Part shown: positions 48,263-56,046 of the stretch, in pieces | Layout: each line of letters opens with the position of its first letter | How positions within the stretch are numbered: position 1 is the first letter of the stretch | Made by a program: the position numbers and the translations under genes | Assembly (NCBI GenBank): GCA_000437675.1 | Contig: FR901744.1 | Span: forward strand, 1,711 to 65,710 | Direction: 5' to 3' | DNA from: Prevotella sp. CAG:891 | GTDB taxonomy: Bacteria; Bacteroidota; Bacteroidia; Bacteroidales; Bacteroidaceae | DNA: 64,000 bases | Notes under the pieces: model-generated | The model's input: only the letters and a program-made list of their open reading frames with translations | What the model was told of the DNA's origin: nothing | Database searches by the model: none

Positions 48263-48371
48263 TTACGTCTTCGGTTCAAATTCCACCTAGGCTAGTTGTA
48301 CTATTCGACAGCAATTTTCCTGTTGTAAAAAATCAGTAATAGAGCCTTGTGGTTTTGATACGAAGACGTAA
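48263..48371 (-). other. Long collapsed hairpin between the GH25 gene and serS
   Basis: On the minus strand the arms pair outward to inward as TTACGTCTTCG/CGAAGACGTAA, TCAAA/TTTGA, CCAC/GTGG, AGGCT/AGCCT, CTATT/AATAG and ACAG/CTGT, all collinear, spanning 109 nt. The 3' side is followed by AGTCGTTTTTTT, so it may be an extended terminator of the lysozyme gene, a stable small RNA, or a miniature inverted-repeat element. It lies in a 200-bp gap and no other copy is seen in the window. Confidence 0.6.
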
Positions 48372-48387
48372 GAAAGTGATATTGGCC

Positions 48388-49230
48388 TTACATTTTGACG
48401 TGGTTGAGTGAAAAATTACCCATGATTTTTGAGCGGTCAACATTACCTCTGATTCCGGGAATTGAACCACTTGCTGTGTATTGCCACATGATGTAATTCT
48501 TACCATCGTTTAGGGTTGGTGAATCCGTGCGGTATCGGGCTATCATGAAATGATAGTCGGTAAACTCTCCTGTCAAGTATTTATTGTAGAAATTATGATA
48601 CGTGTAGAGTAGCGGTTTTTTACCGTAGTATTCAGTAACCTTTTCGATGAAAGCACGCAAATCACTAATAAATGCCTGCATGCTGACATTTCCGCGATGT
48701 TCAATATCAATAATAGGAACCAAATCTTGTTCTTCCTTTTTTACAACCGAAGTCATGTTCTTGAATTGTTGTTTCCAATCAATGTTCGGTCGGTAAAAAT
48801 GGTAGCTGCCAACACTTAATCCCACTCTTCTTGCTTCTGATAAATTGCGGGCATAGGTTTTGTCTACCAATGAAGCACCTTCCGTAGCTTTCAAGTATGC
48901 ATAGGAAATAGGGGTGTTATTTACAACCTCATCCCAGTCAATACTTCCTTGATAATGTGAAACATCAATGCCTTCTTTATATTTGTTGTTGATTCGGCTA
49001 TGTGACGTTTCGATAAATACAGCGGCTGCGTGTTCCACTCTTTGTTCACGAGGTGCTTGTACAGCAAGCATATCAGGTTCGACTGCGATGTATGCAGCCA
49101 TGCCTTTCCCGTGGTTCCTATCCTTTTTTCTTGCGAAACTCGTGGTGGGAACCAACATGAGCAGTGACAGTGCTACTGCACAGCAACACTGCTTATTTAT
49201 AGTCTTAATGAAATTCTTTGTTATCTCCAT
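48388..49230 (-). CDS. GH25 family lysozyme (secreted muramidase)
   Basis: A 280-residue glycoside hydrolase of family 25, cutting the MurNAc-GlcNAc bond of peptidoglycan. Export signal at 1-33; a linker; then the catalytic domain from GIDVSHYQG (D89), AYLKATEG (111-118), and the catalytic DIE (D175-E177), ending with IMWQY (around 251). It probably remodels or attacks cell walls in the envelope or outside. A -7 element ends five bases upstream of the ATG, predicting a leaderless or near-leaderless mRNA. Confidence 0.9.
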   Translation of the reverse strand: MEITKNFIKTINKQCCCAVALSLLMLVPTTSFARKKDRNHGKGMAAYIAVEPDMLAVQAPREQRVEHAAAVFIETSHSRINNKYKEGIDVSHYQGSIDWDEVVNNTPISYAYLKATEGASLVDKTYARNLSEARRVGLSVGSYHFYRPNIDWKQQFKNMTSVVKKEEQDLVPIIDIEHRGNVSMQAFISDLRAFIEKVTEYYGKKPLLYTYHNFYNKYLTGEFTDYHFMIARYRTDSPTLNDGKNYIMWQYTASGSIPGIRGNVDRSKIMGNFSLNHVKM

Positions 49231-49234
49231 GCCG

Positions 49235-49242
49235 CAAAGGTA
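49235..49242 (-). promoter_or_regulatory. -7 element abutting the GH25 start codon
   Basis: On the minus strand TACCTTTG then CGGCATG: the last G of the element is five bases from the A of ATG. The -33 region has ATG rather than TTG at the expected spacing. Confidence 0.5.
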
Positions 49243-49320
49243 TGAATTTTATTTTAAATCATTCAGTTCATGCTTTATTAAAAGTCGCTAAATCGGTGTG
49301 TAGGGTCGAGTAATGAAAGG

Positions 49321-51015
49321 CTATGGTTTCGTACTGCTTTGCACTAATACGCCGGAATTCATGCGCTGTAGATGAATTATTTGATTTGCATACTTAAGCA
49401 CTTCTCCCCTATGTGTAATAAAAATAAGGGTCCTGTCTTTGTAGTTTTGGGCTATACGTTCTAAGACAATCTTTTCTGTCTCATTGTCAAGGGATGAGGT
49501 AGCTTCGTCAAAAATGAAAATCATTTTGTTCGACACCAAAGCTCTTGCAATAGCTATGCGCTGTGCCTGTCCTTCAGAAAGTCCGTCACCGGTTTCTCCA
49601 CAGATCGTTTCAAGTCCCGTCTCTTTTTGTAGCACAAAGTCGGCACCTGCTGTGTGTAATGCTTTGCGAATATCTTCATCGCTTGCATTGGGGTTACCCA
49701 ATAAGATGTTGTATTTAATTGAACCGGATATCAGTGAATTGCCTTGAGGTACATAAGCAAAGTTATTTCGCAGACTGGAATTGACAGTGTACATTTTTCC
49801 GTCCTTACATTCTAGGTTGATATTGCCCGTGGTAGGTTCTACGATGGCAAGTAATAATCTAATCAATGTTGTTTTTCCAGTACCAGTTTCACCGGTTATA
49901 ACCGTTACGCCATTGGCGGGAATTTTGAAATTGCTTTGTTCAAAGATGAATCTGCTTGTCGGAGTATAGCGAAAACTGATATTCTCAAAACAGATAGAAG
50001 TTGCTTTGCTTAAAATTACGCGATTCTTTGCAGTCTGTTCTTGTTCAATGGTGTCAAGTTCAATCAATCTTTCAGTAGCAGTAAAAGCATTGATAAATAT
50101 GGGCACAAAGCGCGACATATTCCGTACGGGGTTCTGTATCTGGCTCACCAATTGTACAAAGGCCAGCATGGCTCCGTATGAAATAAGATTGTTTGAGAGT
50201 TGTGTAGCTCCCCAGGCAAAAGTTACAAAATATCCTGTGGCAAATCCGATGCTTAGTAAAGTTGTTGATACTGTCGAATACTTTGTACGGTGAATCACCT
50301 TTTCATGCAGTGCCGTTTGCTGTGCATGCAGATTATCGGTCAATGTGTGAAAGCAATCAAGCGTTTTAACAAGGATGTTATGTTGTAAGGTTTCCTGAAT
50401 GAGCGATTGGATGTTGCTTTCTTGTCCTCGAATGGCATGTGTCAGCCGTTTCATCCTTTTTACATAGATTTTACTTGAAAGAATGAAGAATGGAATGATG
50501 CATACAATGATAACGGCCAGCATGCTGTCCATATAGAACAAAAAGAAAAAGGCACCCAGAAACTGGACAATGGTTGTGACGAGTGAGGGTATGCTTTCTG
50601 TTATAAAGTTTACAACATCAGTCACATCTTTTTCAATTCTATTCGTCAGGTTTCCGGTGTGAAAATTTCGTACAGCATTCCATTTACTGTTTAGCAATCT
50701 GGCAAACAGGTGAATACGCATATTATTCTGGGCTTTTACACCAAGAACAGCACGAATCCAACGGCTGCAAATACTAAGGAGTATGCGCAGCAACATGATA
50801 GAAGCCATGAGTATGAATGCTTGTTGCAAGGTTGCTACGTGGGAGTTGTGTGTAGCAATATCGACAGCTAATTTCGTCACCCAAACAAAGCCCAAATCAA
50901 TGAAAACGAATAGAACTCCAATGATGATGTTAAGAGTGATCTGTAAACGATGACCTTTGAGTTGCTTAAACAAAAATTGAATTGTGTGATGAAATGAACT
51001 GTCGATAGGCTTCAT
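49321..51015 (-). CDS. ABC exporter, fused membrane and ATPase domains
   Basis: A 564-residue half-transporter. The N-terminal region (about 1-300) has six membrane helices of the exporter type. The ATPase domain shows Walker A TGETGTGKTT, Q-loop YVPQGN, signature LSEGQAQR, Walker B MIFIFDEATSSLD, and THRGE at the switch histidine. It probably dimerises; substrate (lipid, peptide or drug) is not readable. It lies 47 bp after the lipoprotein gene and 90 bp before the lysozyme on the same strand. Confidence 0.9.
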   Translation of the reverse strand: MKPIDSSFHHTIQFLFKQLKGHRLQITLNIIIGVLFVFIDLGFVWVTKLAVDIATHNSHVATLQQAFILMASIMLLRILLSICSRWIRAVLGVKAQNNMRIHLFARLLNSKWNAVRNFHTGNLTNRIEKDVTDVVNFITESIPSLVTTIVQFLGAFFFLFYMDSMLAVIIVCIIPFFILSSKIYVKRMKRLTHAIRGQESNIQSLIQETLQHNILVKTLDCFHTLTDNLHAQQTALHEKVIHRTKYSTVSTTLLSIGFATGYFVTFAWGATQLSNNLISYGAMLAFVQLVSQIQNPVRNMSRFVPIFINAFTATERLIELDTIEQEQTAKNRVILSKATSICFENISFRYTPTSRFIFEQSNFKIPANGVTVITGETGTGKTTLIRLLLAIVEPTTGNINLECKDGKMYTVNSSLRNNFAYVPQGNSLISGSIKYNILLGNPNASDEDIRKALHTAGADFVLQKETGLETICGETGDGLSEGQAQRIAIARALVSNKMIFIFDEATSSLDNETEKIVLERIAQNYKDRTLIFITHRGEVLKYANQIIHLQRMNSGVLVQSSTKP

Positions 51016-51062
51016 GAAATGCAGACTGTGGTTGAGTTATGCAGAAACTCAGATGAGGATTG

Positions 51063-51521
51063 TTAATGTTTTTTACGGAAAATCAAGCTGTCGCGCGATG
51101 AACACAATGTCAGGTGCGAAGAGTTCAGTTTTACAACACGGTAATCGCAGGCATTGCCTCGTATGCCGACACTTTCCAAACAAGTAGTGTTCGGATCAGT
51201 AATCAGCAAATCTTCTGTACGATGATGGATAAAAGTGTGCGTAATGGACAGTTTATCTCCTTTGTAAATCATTTTGCATGTTGTGGTTCCAGTTTGACCA
51301 TTGTGATTGGTTCCAGGTGTGGAAATTAAAATCATGCTTAAGCTTACATTCCAAATGGTAGGGTTTGCTCTGTCAGCCTTTATGTATTCTGTGGAGTTGA
51401 CATCCTTTTTTGAATACATTTCCTGCATGATCCACTGACCATCAAGGTTGCCATTCTGAGGAGTTTTGCCACAAGAGGCTAACAGTAAAATAGATAGTGT
51501 AATTAAGAATAGATTTTTCAT
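51063..51521 (-). CDS. Lipocalin-like lipoprotein
   Basis: A 152-residue lipoprotein: signal with lipobox LLASC (Cys about 17), then a beta-rich domain opening LDGQWIMQEMYSKKD, the start pattern of lipocalin-like Bacteroidales families. It contains three further cysteines (about 83, 114, 122) that may form disulfides. Function unknown. A switch-like structured region at 51548-51649 occupies the space before the gene. Confidence 0.75.
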   Translation of the reverse strand: MKNLFLITLSILLLASCGKTPQNGNLDGQWIMQEMYSKKDVNSTEYIKADRANPTIWNVSLSMILISTPGTNHNGQTGTTTCKMIYKGDKLSITHTFIHHRTEDLLITDPNTTCLESVGIRGNACDYRVVKLNSSHLTLCSSRDSLIFRKKH

Positions 51522-51547
51522 TGTTGTTGTGTTGTAATGGTTGTAAA

Positions 51548-51649
51548 AACATAAGCAGGACTATAAAAAAAAGTCCAGCTAAACTTGAGGTTTCTAAGCC
51601 TGCATCCCTCAAGAATGTAGTTGTTATTCCTTATAGGCCTGCTTATGTT
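51548..51649 (-). promoter_or_regulatory. Candidate two-state structured leader before the lipoprotein gene
   Basis: On the minus strand AACATAAGCAGG (51649-51638) pairs perfectly with CCTGCTTATGTT (51559-51548). The same 3' arm can instead pair locally: AGCTGGACT with AGTCCTGCT (8 of 9 pairs, loop TTTTTTTAT), followed by TATGTTTTT. A separate 7-bp hairpin CTTGAGG/CCTCAAG (51584-51612) lies inside. Two exclusive partners for one arm is riboswitch/attenuator geometry. The simpler reading is a terminator for ygiQ, which ends at 51653. Confidence 0.45.
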
Positions 51650-51652
51650 GTG

Positions 51653-53578
51653 TTATTTTTGATTTCTGCGTTTATTCTTTGGTTTGAATGTTTTGTAGTT
51701 GTTGTTCGCAAATGAAGTTCGCGGATATAGTTTGTCAATCAAATCCGTGCGGTTTATTCGGCGTAATTCGGTGATGATTTTTGCCTTTTCCTCGGGTTTG
51801 TACCAAAAGAAGAACATGCGCTGCTTTAATTTCTCTGCAGGTGATTTGGCAGAGAATACAGGTTCAAGCGTGTAAGGATGATAACCCGAGTACCACGTGT
51901 CTGTTGACACAGTCATAGGGGTCGGTGTAAAATCCTGTACTTGCTCTAACTGAAAATCCATTTCGCGAGTTTCGGCTGCCAAACATGCCATATCTTCTTC
52001 CGTACATCCAGGGTGTGAAGATATGAAGTAGGGTATTATCTGCTGTTTAAGTCCAGCCTCAGCATTGATTTGAGTGAAAATTTTCTTGAATGTATGGAAT
52101 AGTTTGAAAGATGGTTTTCGCATCAGCCGGAGTACATCGTCGGATGTATGTTCCGGGGCAACTTTAAGTCGTCCGGAAACGTGCTTGACAATGAGTTCGC
52201 GCGTATAATCTTTTGCTGCTTTCCGAAGTTTTTCGTCTTTATAGGGATGGAGCAATAAATCATAGCGGACACCACTTCCGATGAAGCTTTTTTTAATGCC
52301 AGGAATGCTGTCTACTGCATTGTAGATGTCAATCAGAGGTTGATGGTCTGCATTCAGGTTAGGACAAACAGAAGGGTGGATACATGAAGGGCGTTTGCAT
52401 TTCTCGCAAAGTGTTTTGTCTTTTCCATTCATGCCATACATGTTGGCAGAAGGTCCACCCAAATCTGAAAGGTACCCTTTAAAATCGGGCATTTTGGTAA
52501 TTTGCTGAACCTCGTGCAAAATGCTTTTCTTGGAGCGGCTCATGATGAACTTACCTTGATGTGCCGAAATTGTGCAGAACGCACATCCACCGAAGCAACC
52601 ACGGTGCATGTTCACCGAGAATTTAATCATTTCGTATGCCGGAATGCGTTTTCCCTTGTATTTGGGGTGGGGTAAGCGCGTATAGGGCAAGTCGAACGAT
52701 TGGTCAATCTGTTCGGTTGTCATCGGTGGATAAGGTGGATTCACTATGACCACATTGTCGCCTGTTTCCTGTAAGATTCTTTGAGGATGTAGTTTGTTGC
52801 TTTCTTCTTCAATGTGTTTGAAGTTTTCGGCAAAATGCCGCCGGTTTGTTAAGCAATCTTCGTGTGAGTGAAGTTGAATATCGTCAGGTTTGACTTGATT
52901 GTTGAACAATTTCTTTGATTGTAGCGAAACTGTTTGGCGAATAGGGTATTTATCGAGCAATTCATTGAATTGCGAAGCCGAGCAAAAAGCCTCCTCCCGG
53001 TTATGCAGTAATTTGTCATTGAGCGTTTTGCACAAATCGGTAAGAGGAAGTTCTCCCATACCGTAAATGATGAGGTCGGCACCGCTTTCAGTCAGAATGC
53101 AAGGACGAAGGCAGTCTTTCCAATAGTCGTAATGCGTTACTCTACGCAACGAAGCCTCAATACCTCCAAGTACTACTGGTACATCGGGATAAAGCTCTTT
53201 AAGGATGTGTGTATATACAATGGTAGGATATTCCGGACGCATGTCATGTCTGCCATCCGGACTGTAAGCATCTTCCGATCGCAAACGTCGGTTGGCGGTG
53301 TATTTGTTGACCATGGAATCCATACAGCCAGGTGCAATGGCAAAAAAGAGTCGAGGACGCCCCAACTTCTTAAAGTCTCTGAAGTCGCCATGCCAGTCAG
53401 GCTGAGGAACGATGCATACACGATATCCTTGATGTTCCAATAAGCGACCTATAACGGCTGCTCCAAACGAAGGGTGATCAATGTAGGCATCGCCCGAAAA
53501 TATAATGATGTCAGCTACGTCCCAACCACGTAAGTCCATTTCCTTGCGTGTAGTTGGAAGCCAGTCTGTAAGTTGCAT
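51653..53578 (-). CDS. YgiQ family radical SAM protein
   Basis: A 641-residue protein. The N-terminal region (about 1-310) is the YgiQ-specific domain (VLGGIEASLRRVTHYDYW). The radical SAM cluster is in GCFGGCAFCTISAHQG with the CxxxCxxC spacing, and a C-terminal region typical of the family (FWYKPEEKAKI) follows. A further cysteine group (CEKCKRPSCIHPSVC) may bind a second metal. The reaction is not established for the family. It follows the two small genes after ruvC, 120 bp downstream. Confidence 0.92.
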   Translation of the reverse strand: MQLTDWLPTTRKEMDLRGWDVADIIIFSGDAYIDHPSFGAAVIGRLLEHQGYRVCIVPQPDWHGDFRDFKKLGRPRLFFAIAPGCMDSMVNKYTANRRLRSEDAYSPDGRHDMRPEYPTIVYTHILKELYPDVPVVLGGIEASLRRVTHYDYWKDCLRPCILTESGADLIIYGMGELPLTDLCKTLNDKLLHNREEAFCSASQFNELLDKYPIRQTVSLQSKKLFNNQVKPDDIQLHSHEDCLTNRRHFAENFKHIEEESNKLHPQRILQETGDNVVIVNPPYPPMTTEQIDQSFDLPYTRLPHPKYKGKRIPAYEMIKFSVNMHRGCFGGCAFCTISAHQGKFIMSRSKKSILHEVQQITKMPDFKGYLSDLGGPSANMYGMNGKDKTLCEKCKRPSCIHPSVCPNLNADHQPLIDIYNAVDSIPGIKKSFIGSGVRYDLLLHPYKDEKLRKAAKDYTRELIVKHVSGRLKVAPEHTSDDVLRLMRKPSFKLFHTFKKIFTQINAEAGLKQQIIPYFISSHPGCTEEDMACLAAETREMDFQLEQVQDFTPTPMTVSTDTWYSGYHPYTLEPVFSAKSPAEKLKQRMFFFWYKPEEKAKIITELRRINRTDLIDKLYPRTSFANNNYKTFKPKNKRRNQK

Positions 53579-53698
53579 TCAGTTGAGTTTGAAAGTGTGG
53601 TGAGTGTTATTTGATGTTTAAGCGGGTGTGCTCATTTAGGAAGGTAAAACCTTTTACATGCTTAAAAAGCAGACTTGATTGTTGAACAGCACGCACCT

Positions 53699-54031
53699 CT
53701 ATAAAGAGTCGCTTTCGTTTTCAACTTTATGCTCTTGTACAAGGCTCAGCCACTTATTATATACACTAATGAGGTTCTTTAAGCCAAATGCTTTCATCTT
53801 GTCGTGGTAAATGACATCGATGCACAAATCAAGTAAGTCTTTTGTATTTTCAGAACTTGAGGCAATGAGTGCACGGATGTTCAGTTTTAATTTGTCTAAG
53901 TCGCTTTCGGTAATATACCCGGTAGAGTTTATCAAACCATTGAATAAATCATATTTTTTGATGGTCAGAAGGTTCTCTTCCGTAATGTGCATATAGCGTG
54001 ATCCTTTTTCATTGAGTGCAATGTCGAACAT
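53699..54031 (-). CDS. Hypothetical 110-residue cytoplasmic protein
   Basis: A small alpha-helical protein with no signal peptide or membrane segment. Conserved-looking features are TEENLLTIKKYDLFNGLI and NKWLSLVQ. No family recognised. It is preceded (53 bp) by the exported small protein and lies in the ruvC-led string, so it is probably co-transcribed. Confidence 0.6.
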   Translation of the reverse strand: MFDIALNEKGSRYMHITEENLLTIKKYDLFNGLINSTGYITESDLDKLKLNIRALIASSSENTKDLLDLCIDVIYHDKMKAFGLKNLISVYNKWLSLVQEHKVENESDSL

Positions 54032-54084
54032 ATATTTTTCGTATTGAAGGGTTAGAATTATTTACTTATTTGCGTAACAGCGAA

Positions 54085-54564
54085 CTATAATTGAGAGTGA
54101 GCAGCTGCGTATGCTTTTTGCCAATCAGTATTCAAGCAAAAAGGAGTTAGTTCACCTCCTTTAATAATATACGACATGGTGTTGTCTTCGTCTGCGTCCT
54201 CGAAAAGAGGATTTGAAACAGAAGCATCCATAAACATCAATATTTTCTCTTTTCGTTTTTCTTCATTCAGACGTTTACTCTTTAATATTTCATTGAAGAA
54301 TAAAGTGATAAATTCAGACAGGTAATATGCTTGTGTGTCAAGTACCCGCACATATTCCTCACCTTGATACATCTCAGATGCTTTATTTCTGAGGTAGATC
54401 AAAGCTGTACATTTGAATTTTGCTATTTGCGCTTGTGTGTAACCACTCGTAGGCGAATTGATTACGCGTGTTGCGTTGTCGAGTACTGTGTTATAGACAA
54501 CTTGCGCTTTGGCCAAGCAAATATTGAGTGCGAAAAATGAAAACAGAGTATAGATGTACTTCAT
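54085..54564 (-). CDS. Hypothetical exported protein, 159 residues
   Basis: A signal peptide (about 1-20, ending LAKAQ) is followed by a helical mature domain with QAQIAKFKCTALIYLRNKASEMY and YYLSEFITLFFNEILKSKRL. It lies 55 bp after ruvC. Recalled Bacteroidales genomes have a similar short exported protein here, but I cannot name its family or function. Confidence 0.65.
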   Translation of the reverse strand: MKYIYTLFSFFALNICLAKAQVVYNTVLDNATRVINSPTSGYTQAQIAKFKCTALIYLRNKASEMYQGEEYVRVLDTQAYYLSEFITLFFNEILKSKRLNEEKRKEKILMFMDASVSNPLFEDADEDNTMSYIIKGGELTPFCLNTDWQKAYAAAHSQL

Positions 54565-54619
54565 ATAAACGAAGTTGGGTTAGTAATTATCAGAGATTCA
54601 CAAAAGGGAATTTGGCTGT

Positions 54620-55192
54620 TTATCTCTGCTGTCTAACTCGGTCAGCATTCTGATTTATGAATGTCTTCCATGAATGTGCAACTGTATTGTTGCAATCAGG
54701 CTTTCCGCTTTGCAGGTAATGGCAATAGGCTACGCCTAAGGCATCGGTTGCATCTAAATAAGGAAGCATACTTTCTTGTGGAATATGCAGGATGCGTTGC
54801 ATCATTGCTGCAACTTGCTCTTTGCTGGCTTGTCCATTTCCTGTAATAGCTTGCTTGATTTTTAGGGGTGCGTATTCATGAATGGGAATATCGCGACATA
54901 TTGCAGCCGCTATTACCACACCTTGGGCACGTCCAAGCTTGAGCATACTTTGTACGTTTTTTCCAAAGAAAGGAGCTTCGATTGCCAGTTCGTCTGGTTT
55001 GAAAGCATCGATTATTCCCATAACTCTTTCGTAAATGCGTCCGAGTTTTAAGTACGTATCTTTACATTGGCGTAAATCAATTACACCCATCGCTTCCATA
55101 GTAACTTTGCGTCCGTGCAATTTGATAACGCCATAACCTAGTACATTGGTTCCGGGGTCAATGCCAAGTATTATTTTATCAAGGGGTGTCAT
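54620..55192 (-). CDS. ruvC: Crossover junction endodeoxyribonuclease RuvC
   Basis: RuvC cuts Holliday junctions together with RuvAB. It is 190 residues. The catalytic acids are visible: D12 in ILGIDPGT, E72 in AIEAPFF, and D147 and D150 in YLDATDALG. The ATG at 55192 must be the start because the conserved core begins seven codons later and no other start codon lies between. It heads a string with two small genes and ygiQ. Its promoter ends five bases from this ATG. Confidence 0.96.
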   Translation of the reverse strand: MTPLDKIILGIDPGTNVLGYGVIKLHGRKVTMEAMGVIDLRQCKDTYLKLGRIYERVMGIIDAFKPDELAIEAPFFGKNVQSMLKLGRAQGVVIAAAICRDIPIHEYAPLKIKQAITGNGQASKEQVAAMMQRILHIPQESMLPYLDATDALGVAYCHYLQSGKPDCNNTVAHSWKTFINQNADRVRQQR

Positions 55193-55196
55193 GCTG

Positions 55197-55228
55197 CAAA
55201 GTTAATGGAATTAGCATGCTGAACCAAA
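55197..55228 (-). promoter_or_regulatory. ruvC promoter, predicted leaderless
   Basis: On the minus strand: TTTG (55225-55228), a 20-nt spacer and TAACTTTG (55197-55204), then CAGCATG. By the family geometry +1 falls on or next to the A of the ruvC ATG. Confidence 0.75.
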
Positions 55229-55484
55229 GATTTTTGATTTTTTATTTTGCTTATATTCTCGTTCATACAGGTGTTGCCATCAAATTTCCTTTGAAAAACA
55301 TACCATGTCTTGAAAGAAACGATAAATTCTATCAACAAGTAGGCATTCAAATCTATTTTCTATAATACTATCGAAGTGTTATTGTTTTGCATCGTGTTCT
55401 TGCACTGCATCTGTTTGTTTCGCTTAATCAGGGGATGTACTTCAGTATAGCTTTTCGAACAAGTTCTCATTGCTCTGCATCTTC

Positions 55485-55920
55485 GTCATAAATGTTAAAC
55501 AGTAATCTGTCTTGTAAGTGAAATATTTTTAAATGTGATAGCTCGTATTATCCATCTGCATGTCGTTGTTTGAGTCATGGATAGGGCTGTTCTATCAAAG
55601 AACTCCGAGTTTGTTGAAATTAGTTCCGCGATTGCCCGAATTAGTTCCGAGCTTGTTGAAATTAGTTCCGAGCTAGTTCAGATTAGTTCCGAGCTAGTTT
55701 TGACAATCTTGGAACTGCTGATAATCAGCATTATTAAAATTACGCGAAAATCGGTTCTGTGCATGCTGAATTTGTTCAGAAACGAGGAACTTGGCGAATG
55801 TCGAATTTTCACTCTTATTAAGTTAGTTGTTAAATCCGCCATGAGTGTAGTAAGCAGCCAATGCTTGCCAGTACAAAGTGTGTTAAGGTTATGCTTCGTG
55901 GAGAGGGTTGGCGTTTGCGT
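55485..55920 (+). repeat. R1 dispersed repeat, copy 4 (four 21-bp units)
   Basis: Units at 55616-55636 (the CGCGATTG type), 55637-55657, 55658-55678 and 55679-55699 share TTAGTTCCG; the terminal block 55700-55729 has CTTGGAACT and GCTGATAATCAGC. The flanks GTTAAACAGTAA (about 55493) and CACTCTTATTAAG with TTGTTAAATCCGCC (about 55820-55850) match the other copies. The largest and best preserved of the four. The 55230-55480 stretch beside it shows nothing I can name. Confidence 0.8.
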
Positions 55921-55989
55921 TAAAAAAATCATGATTCGCATTTATAAAAGACTATTATCCATGCTGTTCGTAACTGTGTGTAAGAAAAT

Positions 55990-56020
55990 AGCCCGAAGCT
56001 GATGGGTGAGGCTTCGGGCT
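55990..56020 (-). terminator. Mechanosensitive channel gene terminator
   Basis: AGCCCGAAGC (55990-55999) pairs perfectly with GCTTCGGGCT (56011-56020), followed on the minus strand by ATTTTCTT. Confidence 0.88.
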
Positions 56021-56046
56021 GAAGGTTTGTTTACGAGTAAGAAGTG

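Noticed and set aside
55616..55729. R1 array considered as CRISPR
   Set aside because: Units are 21 bp, abut directly with no unique spacers, number only two to four, and no cas genes are present.
55577..56002. 141-codon frame through R1 copy 4 with heptad-like ISSELVE repeats, and a matching frame in copies 1 and 3
   Set aside because: The 21-bp units keep any frame open by arithmetic. Copy 2 has an in-frame stop before the first full unit and copy 3 shifts frame near its end. Starts differ among copies and the same units are open on the other strand, so coding is not supported.
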